From Phlebotomus papatasi (Eukaryota; Arthropoda; Insecta; Diptera; Psychodidae), in the NCBI RefSeq assembly GCF_024763615.1, contig NC_077222.1:2294001-2358000 (forward strand): DNA of 64,000 bases, given 5' to 3'. A program made the position numbers and the translations under genes. The notes beneath the pieces were generated by a model. It saw only the letters and a program-made list of their open reading frames with translations, was not told where the DNA came from and ran no database searches. Shown piece by piece: positions 1 to 11,642 of the stretch (position 1 is the stretch's first letter; every line of letters starts with the position of its first letter).

Positions 1-2151
1 TTAAATTGAACTGCAATCAATATCAGATCGCAAGAACTTTCACATAATAACAGTCCATTTTTATTATTTACCATTACGTAGAAGCATCTTATTAAATTTA
101 TTTTTTGGTGTAAATTTTTTTCAATAGTTAGGATATTTAAATGGCAACCAGAAATCAACCAATACCGTTTTTATAGTTTGTTAGTTCCATGGCGGCATGA
201 ATGCCAATGTGTATCGGATTTTTTCTTCTTGGGAAATATTGTGAAACTAAGGGCATGCAAACATTTCGATGAGAAGGAGTGGACCTTCCAACAAGGTTCG
301 GTTGTCGCAGAAATCGCGCGCTAAACCTGATTGGCTCTAAACAAAGCTTAAAACAAAGCTTCAGTTCACTTCAAGCATAGGGGAAAGGCTCATAATTTTG
401 GACAGTTTCTAAATTTGGACACTTTTAGGGTAAAATTGGACACTAAAAATAAATTAATTAAAATTATGGATTTTTATTCCAATATTTGATGAATAATTCG
501 TTCTTTTTGGAAGGTTCTAACACTAAATACGTTGAATTTTGACGTTAAAAGCAATTGACCGGTCAATTGCTCTTTACTCTTTTCTCAAGGTACTTATAAT
601 CGGAAATTTTTAATAATATATCATTTTCTTTTTAAAGAATATTGTCTCGTAAAAAATATCAAATTAGTGCAAAAATTGGTTTGGTGCCGCAATTTAAAAA
701 AGTAAAAAAGTAAAAATGTAAAAAAGCAATGAAGGCGTAAAAAAGCAATGACAGTGTAGAAAAGCACAGTCTGTTCGCTGTGAATCCGTTATTTAACAGA
801 TTTATTTCATGATTTGTGTGAGATTAGGTATATTTGCAGCTTAAGCCGCCGAAATCATATCACTTCCTACAGAAATTAATTTATAGGCTGTGATCGCTAC
901 TTAAAATGAGAGCTGCGTTATTTCTGTTTCATTTGCTGGTTTCTTGTTGTCCTGTCCTGTGTACTTGTCGAGTCTTGCTTAGAGGAAGGGGATTCGGATC
1001 AGGATTCGAGCACTCTAGTACCCAGTTAGCACAGTCAGCTGAAAAAGCAACGTTTTCAGCATATTTTTGCTGAGTCGATCAACAAAAATGTGCTGAACGG
1101 TTAGCAGTTCCTGAACAAAAAGTGCTGACCAAATGTATGGAAATAGCACTGTCTCGCGAGTGTCGTTTTAAGGTTAGCAGAATTCAGCTGAAAATACATA
1201 TTTTCCAGCTGAATTGAAATTAGTTAGAGTTTGGTGCCCGCAGGGTATCGAAAGTTCATGGAGACTGCCTTTATCGATCATTTATTCGTGATAGGTATTA
1301 GTTTGTTTAGTTTCGTTCCGTGTGACAGTCGTACATTTGCGGCTGCCATTCGTGATAATTTCCAAGCTAAAGCCTAGAAACTTTGATTATTTTTCTCTTT
1401 ATTTTTCATATTTTTCTCACTTCTAGAAATACTTTTCTCACTTTCGGGCAGCGACTCAGAGCCGTAGTAGTGGCCATACTGAAAATTTTAAATTTGCCTC
1501 TCAAATGATATATAACTCAAAATACTGATTTGCATTAAGTTGGTTGCATGTTTTGACCATTTTTAATTACTTTTTCAAAGGAGGCAACAAACTTTTGGCA
1601 TATCAAAAATGATCAACTTTTGGAAAACAATTATTTTTTATATGAATTAAAATTATTTTTCTTTTTTAAATATATAAATAAGGTCTACGGTTTACAGCGA
1701 ACTCATTTGCAAAAGGAAAAATTTGGAAAAGTAATTTTTTTTTATAATTTTTTTTCCACTTAGTTTCTCAAGTATATTAGACAACAAATAATTAATATCC
1801 ACTGTAGATTCTCAAATTGTTAGTGTTTTTTGAGTTTTTTTTAGTTCACTTCAATAAAATTCGTTTTTAAATAAAGAAATGCAGAGTCGTTCTGAAAAGT
1901 TGCAGTTCAAATGGACTAAATAATTTATCAGTCGAAAAAATCGTATTTTTATTATTGTTTGAAATTGTATGATATCATAAGATCAAAATGCAAAACAAAG
2001 AGAAATTACACTTTTTTTGAAGATTTTCTAATTAAACTCTATTTTAGTTTGAAAAAAATAGCTATTTTTTAGCCAAAGTTGTATTACTGTTTTTTTTGCA
2101 TGTTTATTTTGAAAGAAACTGGACTGAAACAAAATGTTTTACATAAATACT
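1..2151. other. AT-rich non-coding DNA, no gene seen
   Basis: No reading frame of coding character on either strand. The stretch is AT-rich with homopolymer runs. A short imperfect palindrome built on AATTCAGCTG arms lies at about 1181-1215, next to several scattered CAGCTGAA words, which suggests a decayed fold-back repeat. A GGGGAAAG-type MITE end may sit near 380. Confidence 0.6.
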
Positions 2152-2153
2152 TA

Positions 2154-2580
2154 GGGTAATTGTGCCAAATTTCGGCATAGTTGCATGCAAGCGTCAAAGT
2201 CTAAAGTTTGAAATGTAATATTTTAAAATCAAATTGATTTTTTTTATTCTTTCTTCTTAAAAAGTATTTCTTGGAACCTTGTAAAGAATTTACCGTCTTT
2301 CTTTACTCTAAAATCATTCTTAATACATTTTAAAATGAATGAAAATATAGACATAGCTTTGGTGCCCTATTTCGGCCACCTTCATTCTCATAGTTCCTTG
2401 CCTTTCGGGAATTCTTCCAATATCTTTTTCGCGTCATCTCGTTTGTCGAAGATACATTTTTTGTTATTCTTTTTCATTGTATAATCTCTAGATTACGTAA
2501 AATCTAAAAGTTCATGGAAATTCGTGGAACAAAAAAGGTGGCCGAAATTGCAAGCTGGCCGGAATTTGGCACACTTACCC
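2154..2580. mobile_element. TA-flanked MITE, family 1, copy A (about 427 bp)
   Basis: Terminal inverted repeats begin GGGTAATTGTGCCAAATTTC and end with the complement of GGGTAAGTGTGCCAAATTCC, and each end is bordered by TA. A near full-length copy in the opposite orientation lies at 19587-20012 and a truncated copy at 41827-42177. No transposase is encoded. TA target duplication points to a Tc1/mariner-type mobiliser; that assignment is inference. Confidence 0.85.
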
Positions 2581-2584
2581 TAAA

Positions 2585-5015
2585 TTCGGAATTTTCTACT
2601 GACTATTTTTCGTATCTGCTGATTCAGAAATCAGGCTTTTTCATCTAAAAGAAAGTTTTAATCGTTGCTTCTTTACATTTCCAAACGAATTAAAAATTTC
2701 AAATTATTTCGTGAAATTTTAGAAATATTGGAAATATTTCTTTTGCGTTTGTTTGGCAAAAAATGTTTAACTGGGGCAGTTTCATACAGTTCATGGAGTT
2801 TCATTTGATTTCTTGTGAAATTAATAGTGAATTTTTCTTGGGCCACAAGTGGCTCAAACCTTTCTATCAGGGATGCATGGAGAAGGGCATTCAGCATGTG
2901 GCCACTCATGCAGTTGAGACGTCAGTGGGCGGAGGGACAAATCGTCAAAACTCTTCCCGAACATCAAGGGAACATGCGTCAAATGGTAAAGTAAAGAGCT
3001 CATGAGAGTACGTGAATGCGAGACAACAAAATTCAGCATCACATCAGTTGCAAAATCGTAAAAAGTCGAAAAAGTTTGTGCCTAATAATAAAATCAATAA
3101 TTGCTGATAAGATTCTTCCCTTCGAAAGAAAAAAGGACAATTAAGTAAGTTTTTTTCACGAATTAATTTCTCCGGCAAATATTTCCGACGTGAATTTCTG
3201 CAGTGAATAAATTAATTGCATGAAGTGAGATAGTTTTGAGATTCACCTTCTGGAAATAGGACCATCCAAATATTTTATCCTCTTGTTGGGCACAAATTGT
3301 CAAGTTTTGAGCTTGAATCCTCCTAAAAGACAATTGAAAAAAATGAAGAAGCTCCAAACGAGATTTAATTTTAAATTGAAAACCTTCAAGATGTGCATGA
3401 CATTTTTTCGACTCAATATTTTTTATTTTTGTTTTTTTTTCCTTTTTGTTGTAATTTATATCAGTGACGAATTAATATTAATAACTGTTGATTAAAAAGA
3501 AAATGATGAACGTAATTGGTGGATAAGGAAGCAAGAAGAAAAACACGATGACAGTCTGTAAATTTTTCATTTGAATTTATTTATTAAACAATTTGTTTTG
3601 GATAGTTCTTCCAGAGAATAAAATGCTGTAGATTTTTTTCACATTATATTTTTTTTTTTTGGTTCTTTCAACGAGAAATAACATCGCTATTATGTCAATT
3701 TATTTGTACCTTTTACTTAAAAACAAATAAAAAGAAACCTGTAATATTGTGAACTTATGTTTAAAAAGAAATTAATCTTGAAATTAAATTTACGGAAAAT
3801 ATTTAATCTAATAATACTTGCCAATTTCATGTCGGTCATTCGGTATTACATGGGCACAACTCTAGCTAGTGGTTTATTTTGGGTGAAATGACTTTAAGAT
3901 TTATCACTCTTTTGAGTATTCCAAGACCTTTCAAATAAATCCAATCTCTACCAAATCGGCTGAGAAATAAATTATCTGGGAAGATATTCCAATTTGACTT
4001 TGAAAAAAAAATCAAAATGGCGACTTTTCCGGACTTAGGACCATATTATTGCGAACTAAACTAGCATAGGCAGCATAGGTCATGAATTACGCGAAATTTG
4101 CAGTTTAAACTATACTTCATGCGAGCAACGCTTTTATCTAAATTACAATTGATTCAATCTGAGCACATTCACTATTTTTTTAGTCGGCCTTTATTCTTGG
4201 CCTTACTATGAAAGGTAGACTATTTCTAAGAGTTCTCTCTTTTCGCTAATATCGCTTCCTCTCCGAAGATCGCCTCCCTGATTCCCTACTGAATACTTCC
4301 TTAAAAAAGAATGCATTTTGATTGAACTTAGAAGGATATCTTTTCTTGTTCCGGCTTCTGCTTCCCTGCCTTGCGACACAAGTATCTGTCCTGCTAGCCA
4401 AATAATGATTCTAGAAGAAATGAAAATGAATAAATTCGTAAAATAAAAGCACTTTGTGCTTTCGAATTCCTTCTGAAAGTGGCATTTTCCTTCGGATCCC
4501 TTACATTACAACAGGGACCAGTGTGACAATGTCATATGACAAATTTAAAATTCTTTATTTCCTAAATTTGGAAGAACTTATTGCAAATCCGACTCATGTC
4601 AGTTACTAAAAGCTTCATAAAGCTCCTTGCAACGGCTATTAGATGCATACTAGGCTTTAATGTGATCCTGGTTTCGAATTTTACTACAAGAATTTGTCAT
4701 ATGAGATAGTCAGACTGTTACAGAATTCCCCTCCAGGTAGCTAGATTTACTTACGAATCTTGTCTAGGAATTGTGGCGGAAAAGGAAGCGAATTTTGGAA
4801 AGGACCGGAACTTCTGTGGAACACCACCGATCTCCGCTACGATCGGTGCCACTGTGACTAGTCTCACAGAGGCAAACCACCTGTAAGAACCAGTTTCCAC
4901 AGTAGCACACCCACTCGATACAGAAAGGATATAGAAGGATAGGGAGATATATAATCTTTATTTACTCACAAACAGGATAAAGACATTATCGAGAGTATTT
5001 TTTTATGTAGCGCTA
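2585..5015. other. AT-rich non-coding DNA, no gene seen
   Basis: Short open frames here (for example around 2763-3005 and 3283-3495) have no recognisable domain, overlap frames on the other strand and show no codon structure. I see no RNA gene or clear repeat, apart from a weak inverted pairing around 4520-4720 containing GTCATATGA words. Confidence 0.5.
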
Positions 5016-5019
5016 CAGA

Positions 5020-5308
5020 ACGTTTTCGAATCGATTCCGAAATTTCCCTGAAGTGTCAAAGGATCAACATGCGAAGATTTCTAACCTGGGTGTCCTAAGC
5101 CAGGGATTCCAACAAGGAGGACCGGTTAGAAATGAACGAGTGGAACAAGGAGGATCTTATCTTCATCTTGTTATTTATCATTTATTCATTTCCAACAGCT
5201 TCTCCTTATTATGGTTACGGGCATAGGGCATACAGATTAGTAACGAACGCCTGTTGAACCTTTTCTACTTCAGGGAAGTTTTCGGAGTCGATTCTTAGAC
5301 GTTTTTAG
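5020..5308. repeat. Fold-back inverted repeat with about 60-bp arms
   Basis: The left arm (about 5020-5078) and right arm (about 5246-5308) are imperfect reverse complements sharing the core TTCCCTGAAGT and AATCGA(T/C)TCCGAAA. This is probably a non-autonomous fold-back element. No ends with a target duplication could be fixed. Confidence 0.55.
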
Positions 5309-5548
5309 GCTAGATTATAAAATTGATCAAGCTACTTTGTTCTTGTCCAAAGGCAGGATAAACTATACCGGTCATGGTAGACTCGAATGCCCATCTGCCA
5401 ATTTTTTTCAAAATTTAAGTTGGTCGATCTACAAATCGAACCAATGGACCGATCTTTCTACTTTTGCAAAGATTTTGCTACTCGTTTTGATCATATTAAA
5501 ACGATTAAGAAGTCGACGATCTGTCGATTTTTGAAAAAGATTTTAAAT

Positions 5549-7230
5549 TGATCTGACGATTTTGCAGCACAATTGTGTCAGTCTGTCAAGTTTTGTAAAG
5601 ATCGCTCCGATTTATCGCTGTTTTGAAAAGTTTTTGTTGATTTATCGATCTACAAATTACAATTCAATTCACGAAATTCTGTTGATTCAATATGAAAATT
5701 GCGCCAATTTGTCAATTTTTAGAAAGATTGTGCCAATCTGTCGATCTTTTACAAAGTTATTGTAAATTTTTTAATATATAAACCCAACCGATGAGACCAT
5801 GTGTCTACTTTTGCAAAGATTATATCGATTTATTTAATCATACCAAAAAAACGATTAGCCAATCGTTCTAATCTGCTAATTTTTGAAAAAGATCGTGATG
5901 ATCTGTCGATTTTGTAGCTCTATCGTGTCAATCTATCATTTTTTGGAAAGATCGACAACATTCTATCGATCTTTTGCAAAGCATCATGTTAATCTCACGA
6001 TTTACAAAAGTTTTGTTGATCTATCGTTTTAAAATGAAAATAGCGACGATCTGTCGATTTTTGGAAAGCTTGTGCCGATCTGTCTATCCTTTGCAAAATT
6101 ATTGTAAATTTTTCTGCATGATCTGTTTGAATTGATGAATTTTGTATAATCTGTTTGATCATAGCAAAAAACGATTAACATGTCATTCTGACCTTTGAAA
6201 TTTTGGCAATGATCTGTCGATTTTCTAGCACAATCTTATCAATCTGTCAATTTGTCTATGTTGGATAGTTAGCGCTAATTTATTGATCTTTCGCAATGTT
6301 CTTGTAGATTTTTCGCTCTACAAAAATCACGCTGATCTACCAATCTTCATAAATTGTGCTAATTTTACGATCTATAAAAATTGTGTCGATCTAAAACGAA
6401 AATTGCGCCGATCTGTCTAGATCGCTAATCGAACAAAGATCATATGTAGTTTGTCGATCTAACGAAGTCGTGTCGTTCAGATCTGTCAATTTTTGCAAAA
6501 GATCCTACGATCTACAAAAATTATATCGATCTAAAATGAAAACTGCGGCGATCTGTCAATATTTGAAAGCTTGTGCCGATTTGTCGATCTTGTGCAAGGT
6601 TTGTTTACTTTTGCAAAGATTATTCCAATCTCTTTGATCATATCGAAAAAACGATTAAGAAGTCATGCCAATCTGTCGATTTTTGAAAGAGATTTTATAA
6701 TGATCTGTCGAATTAGGAGCAGAATCATATCAATCTGTGGATTTTTAAAAAGATCATGCTGATCTGTCTATCTTTTGCAAAGTTCTTGTAGATTTTTCGA
6801 TCTGCAAGAATCATGATGATCTCCCAATCTCTCCATATATTATGCTAATCTCACGACCTACAAAAATTGTATCGATCTAAAATAAAAATTGCACCGATCT
6901 GTCAATTTTTGGGAAAGCTTATGCCGATCTGTCCTTATTATGCAAAGTTTTTGCAGATTTTTTTATCTAAAAATCTAACAGCTCGGCCTGTCGATCATTC
7001 GCAATGTTTTTGTAGATTTTTCGATCAACAAAAATCGTGCTGATCTATCAACCTCTCCAGATATCATGCTAATCCCAAAGTCTACTAAAGTTGTGTCGAT
7101 CTAAAATGGAAATCGCGTCGATTTGTCAATTGCAAAATTTACACTTACAACGATTATACCAATCTGTTTGATCATACCAAAAAACAATCTCCAAATCCTG
7201 CCGATTGGTCCGTTAAAAAAAAGATTAAAA
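5549..7230. repeat. 1,682-bp higher-order unit, copy 1
   Basis: Every stretch I compared by eye recurs unchanged 1,682 bp downstream (for example 5562-5765 against 7244-7447, and 6571-6762 against 8253-8444). The left border falls where similarity drops, at 5549/7231. It is either a very recent tandem duplication or an assembly artefact. Confidence 0.85.
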
Positions 7231-8912
7231 TGATCTGCCGATTTTGCAGCACAATTGTGTCAGTCTGTCAAGTTTTGTAAAGATCGCTCCGATTTATCGC
7301 TGTTTTGAAAAGTTTTTGTTGATTTATCGATCTACAAATTACAATTCAATTCACGAAATTCTGTTGATTCAATATGAAAATTGCGCCAATTTGTCAATTT
7401 TTAGAAAGATTGTGCCAATCTGTCGATCTTTTACAAAGTTATTGTAAATTTTTTAATATATAAACCCAACCGATGAGACCATGTGTCTACTTTTGCAAAG
7501 ATTATATCGATTTATTTAATCATACCAAAAAAACGATTAGCCAATCGTTCTAATCTGCTAATTTTTGAAAAAGATCGTGATGATCTGTCGATTTTGTAGC
7601 TCTATCGTGTCAATCTATCATTTTTTGGAAAGATCGACAACATTCTATCGATCTTTTGCAAAGCATCATGTTAATCTCACGATTTACAAAAGTTTTGTTG
7701 ATCTATCGTTTTAAAATGAAAATAGCGACGATCTGTCGATTTTTGGAAAGCTTGTGCCGATCTGTCTATCCTTTGCAAAATTATTGTAAATTTTTCTGCA
7801 TGATCTGTTTGAATTGATGAATTTTGTATAATCTGTTTGATCATAGCAAAAAACGATTAACATGTCATTCTGACCTTTGAAATTTTGGCAATGATCTGTC
7901 GATTTTCTAGCACAATCTTATCAATCTGTCAATTTGTCTATGTTGGATAGTTAGCGCTAATTTATTGATCTTTCGCAATGTTCTTGTAGATTTTTCGCTC
8001 TACAAAAATCACGCTGATCTACCAATCTTCATAAATTGTGCTAATTTTACGATCTATAAAAATTGTGTCGATCTAAAACGAAAATTGCGCCGATCTGTCT
8101 AGATCGCTAATCGAACAAAGATCATATGTAGTTTGTCGATCTAACGAAGTCGTGTCGTTCAGATCTGTCAATTTTTGCAAAAGATCCTACGATCTACAAA
8201 AATTATATCGATCTAAAATGAAAACTGCGGCGATCTGTCAATATTTGAAAGCTTGTGCCGATTTGTCGATCTTGTGCAAGGTTTGTTTACTTTTGCAAAG
8301 ATTATTCCAATCTCTTTGATCATATCGAAAAAACGATTAAGAAGTCATGCCAATCTGTCGATTTTTGAAAGAGATTTTATAATGATCTGTCGAATTAGGA
8401 GCAGAATCATATCAATCTGTGGATTTTTAAAAAGATCATGCTGATCTGTCTATCTTTTGCAAAGTTCTTGTAGATTTTTCGATCTGCAAGAATCATGATG
8501 ATCTCCCAATCTCTCCATATATTATGCTAATCTCACGACCTACAAAAATTGTATCGATCTAAAATAAAAATTGCACCGATCTGTCAATTTTTGGGAAAGC
8601 TTATGCCGATCTGTCCTTATTATGCAAAGTTTTTGCAGATTTTTTTATCTAAAAATCTAACAGCTCGGCCTGTCGATCATTCGCAATGTTTTTGTAGATT
8701 TTTCGATCAACAAAAATCGTGCTGATCTATCAACCTCTCCAGATATCATGCTAATCCCAAAGTCTACTAAAGTTGTGTCGATCTAAAATGGAAATCGCGT
8801 CGATTTGTCAATTGCAAAATTTACACTTACAACGATTATACCAATCTGTTTGATCATACCAAAAAACAATCTCCAAATCCTGCCGATTGGTCCGTTAAAA
8901 AAAAGATTAAAA
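7231..8912. repeat. 1,682-bp higher-order unit, copy 2
   Basis: Direct neighbour of copy 1. A third unit starts at 8913 but diverges within about 50 bp, where GCAGCACAATTG becomes GTAGCACAATCG and the sequence then departs. The third start is therefore an older relative and not a third identical copy. Confidence 0.85.
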
Positions 8913-9254
8913 TGATCTGCCGATTTTGTAGCACAATCGTGTCAGTCTGTCAATTTTTCAAAACCTAGCGATAATCTATCGATCTTTCGCAATGTTCTTG
9001 TAGATATTTCGATCTACAAGAATCGTGCTGATCATGCTAATCTCACAGCCTACTAAAGTTGTGTCGATTTAAAATGGAAATTGCGCCAATTTGTCATTTT
9101 TTTGGATAGATCGTGACAATTTGCCGATCTAAAACGAAAATTGCGCCAATCTGTCTCGATCGCTAATCGATCAAAGATCACGTAGTTTTGTCGATCTACA
9201 GAAGTCATGCAGATCTGTCACTTTTTGCAAAAAATCCTTCTCGGCGCCGATCTG

Positions 9255-10620
9255 TTGCTTTGCTGCTCATGGTTAACTTTCAAACGCTTTCAGGGAATGT
9301 CGACTTCTCTGAATCACTCTGCTTTTTGCAAGACAGAAGAATGAAAAATTTGAAGCTGTTTTACCCAAAATTTTCTTATAAATTGAGTTATGCCCCTGTA
9401 ATACCAAATGATCGAATTTAGAAATTAGTTAATTTGTTCTTCTACGTAATTATTGTGGTTTTTCTCCCAGCAGAGATGATTTTGTTGTCCTCCCTATTCA
9501 TGTTGTTATTTATAATAAAACAAAAGTCCCACAGGAAATGTTAGAAAATCCTTTTTTGTGTCTGGAATTGCGGTTATTTTTTGGGAAATAATTAATGTTC
9601 GGGTATCCTTTTTTCATTCACATTTTCTTTATTTGTTTTTTTTTTTGGATAAAATCATCAAATTCTCTTTAGGTTTTTCAACCCACCGGATTTTTCCATG
9701 TGTTACTTGGGACACGTTACTAACAGGAAAAAAAATAATTGTGTAAAAAAAAAATTAACAGAAATACGAGAAAAGAAAATAATACGAAAAACAATGCTCC
9801 ATGTGCCATAAGATGTTGTATATTTTGTAAAAAGGTGTGAAAATTTGTAAAACATTTTTCAAATCGTGATTTTTGAATTTCAAGAAGCAATTTTAATTCA
9901 TTTGGCAAATATTGGTAATAAAAAAAACATTTAAAATTGTTCTCAGTGTCGTTTAATTGTTATTTTTTTGGTAAATGGAAATTGAAGATAAATCTTCCAA
10001 ACTTCAATTTTCTCGGAATATTTGCAATGCAAAAACGTAAATTTAGAAGAAAAAGAAAGTAATTTTCTTAATAACGTAACATGTAAAAAGAAAAACCTTA
10101 ATATTAAAAAAAAAACAAAAATAAAACGAGAAATAAATGATAAAGGACTGGAGCATTATTAGGTAAATAATTTAAAAAAAAGAGAAAAAATAGCATGATT
10201 CTAGTGAAATAAGACATTCTTTTTCTTTGTCAACAAAAAAAAGCGTTGATAGTTTGTAAATGGATGATGAAAGAAAAAACAAACTCATAGATCCTGTAAA
10301 ATTATATCACTGTTAAGAATTCTAATCACTAACATTTTATCCCAAAATTAATCGAGTGTTTCCTTGGTGTAGGTAAATAAAATTAAAAATAAATATTTTT
10401 ATATAAAAAAATATTTTTCAATTTTTATTATTACGTTTTTTGTTTTCACTGAATAAATGCTCCTGCGGAGTATTCAAAGCTCTCTCGATATACTTTCTAG
10501 AATCATTTTATGACAAGAAATTCATAACTTTGTTGTCTATCTTATTTTTTGGGATTAAGGAAAGTTTAGCAAGCGCACAATTATTTTTTGATTTGATAAC
10601 TGCCTTTGAAAATTTTTAAA
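9255..10620. other. AT-rich non-coding DNA, no gene seen
   Basis: Very AT-rich with many poly-A and poly-T runs. No credible coding frame, RNA gene or inverted repeat was found. Confidence 0.5.
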
Positions 10621-10624
10621 TATA

Positions 10625-10848
10625 CTTGAGGGCAATTTTCGTCAAAAATTGCGTTTTTGAACAAGATTGTCTGCACTGCTGTAGATGAAAACGTCAAAAT
10701 TCTGTCAAAATACGACTTTTGACGAATTTTTTCGTCAAAAAACTTCATTTTTGACAGAATTTTGACGTTCCCATTTACAGCGCTGCAGGCAATTTCCTTT
10801 AAAAAAGAAATTTTTGACGAAAATTGCTCCCAATGTGTAGAGGCCATA
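10625..10848. mobile_element. Fold-back MITE, family 2 (TTTTTGACGAAAATTG ends), two joined copies
   Basis: The repeat reads GGGCAATTTTCGTCAAAAA at one end and its complement TTTTTGACGAAAATTGCTCC at the other, with an internal ACAGCRCTGCAGGCAATTTC word. Internal duplication of the arms suggests two overlapping copies. The same family is found at 10990-11452, 20404-20669 and 27209-27354. Confidence 0.75.
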
Positions 10849-10989
10849 ATTGAAAATCGCAAAGTTATTAAACTTTACAAATCAAGATTGAAATGAATGA
10901 CTTTATTTATTAAATTTCTTTCAAAGACATGTGCACTTTGAAATATTTTTGCAACATAAAAAAGAAGACTTCGAAACCTTTAACATTTC

Positions 10990-11452
10990 ACTTTGGAACG
11001 TTTGGTCTAGCAATTTCTTTCAAAAAAGCAATTTTTGACGAAAATTGTTCCCAATGTGTAGACACCTTAAAGGACTCTGCACATTGGGAGCAATTTTCGT
11101 CAAAAATAGCATTTTTGACAGAATTTTGACGTTTCTACCTGGAGCACTGCAGGCAATTTCCTTCAAAAAAGCAATGTTTGACGAAAATTGTTTCCCGTGT
11201 GTAGACACCTTAAAGGCCTCTGTCAAAAATTGCATTTTTGACAGAATTTTGACGTTTCTACCTACAGCACTGCAGACAATATCCTTCAAAAAAGCAATTT
11301 TTGACGAAAATTGTTTCCCGTTTGTAGACACATTAAAGGCCTCTGTAAAAAATTGCATTTTTGACAGAATTTTGACGTTTCTACCTACAGCACTGCAGGC
11401 AATTTCCTTCAAAAATGCAATTTTTGACGAAAACTGCTCACAATGCATAAAG
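10990..11452. repeat. Tandem array of fold-back MITE family 2, period about 123 bp
   Basis: At least three direct repeats follow one another. The word TAAAGGCCTCTGT recurs at 11211 and 11334, and the internal TTTTTGACAGAATTTTGACG recurs once per unit. Each unit keeps the MITE arms, so both strands carry long spurious frames. The array lies just downstream of the inaF-type gene (minus strand, stop at 11643) and could contribute to its 3' flank. Confidence 0.8.
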
Positions 11453-11642
11453 GCCTTAAGACGCTTATTAATAGCTCTGCAAATTCTTTAGAAAAATCTT
11501 TGGTTTCCTAAACTTTCCTTAATCCTCAAATCAATTTTCCTATCACTAAATTTCCTAATACCTTGCAACATTTTTCCTCTAATCCTAAACGTTTTCCTTC
11601 CCTCCTCTTTCTTTTGTGAAAAAATAGGCTCTTAGTTCGTTC

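Larger units (their letters stand above)
5330..9250. repeat. Complex satellite built on GATCTGTCGATTTTT words
   Basis: About 3.9 kb of degenerate tandem repeats made of variants of GATC(T)GTCGATTTTTG, AAAGATCGTGCCGATCTGTC and ATCTACAAAAAT. Spacing between GATC words is irregular, roughly 20-60 bp. Open frames seen here simply translate the repeat and are repeated exactly 1,682 bp apart, so they are not genes. The array ends near 9250, where unique AT-rich DNA resumes. Confidence 0.85.

Noticed and set aside
5337..9421. Open frames of 62-77 codons repeated exactly at 1,682-bp spacing
   Set aside because: They are translations of the GATC-rich satellite; no domain, no splice or poly-A context, and the repetition explains them.
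10581..11491. Overlapping frames of 93-148 codons on both strands with repeated peptide blocks
   Set aside because: The fold-back MITE array is self-complementary and periodic, so it yields long mirror-image frames. Not genes.
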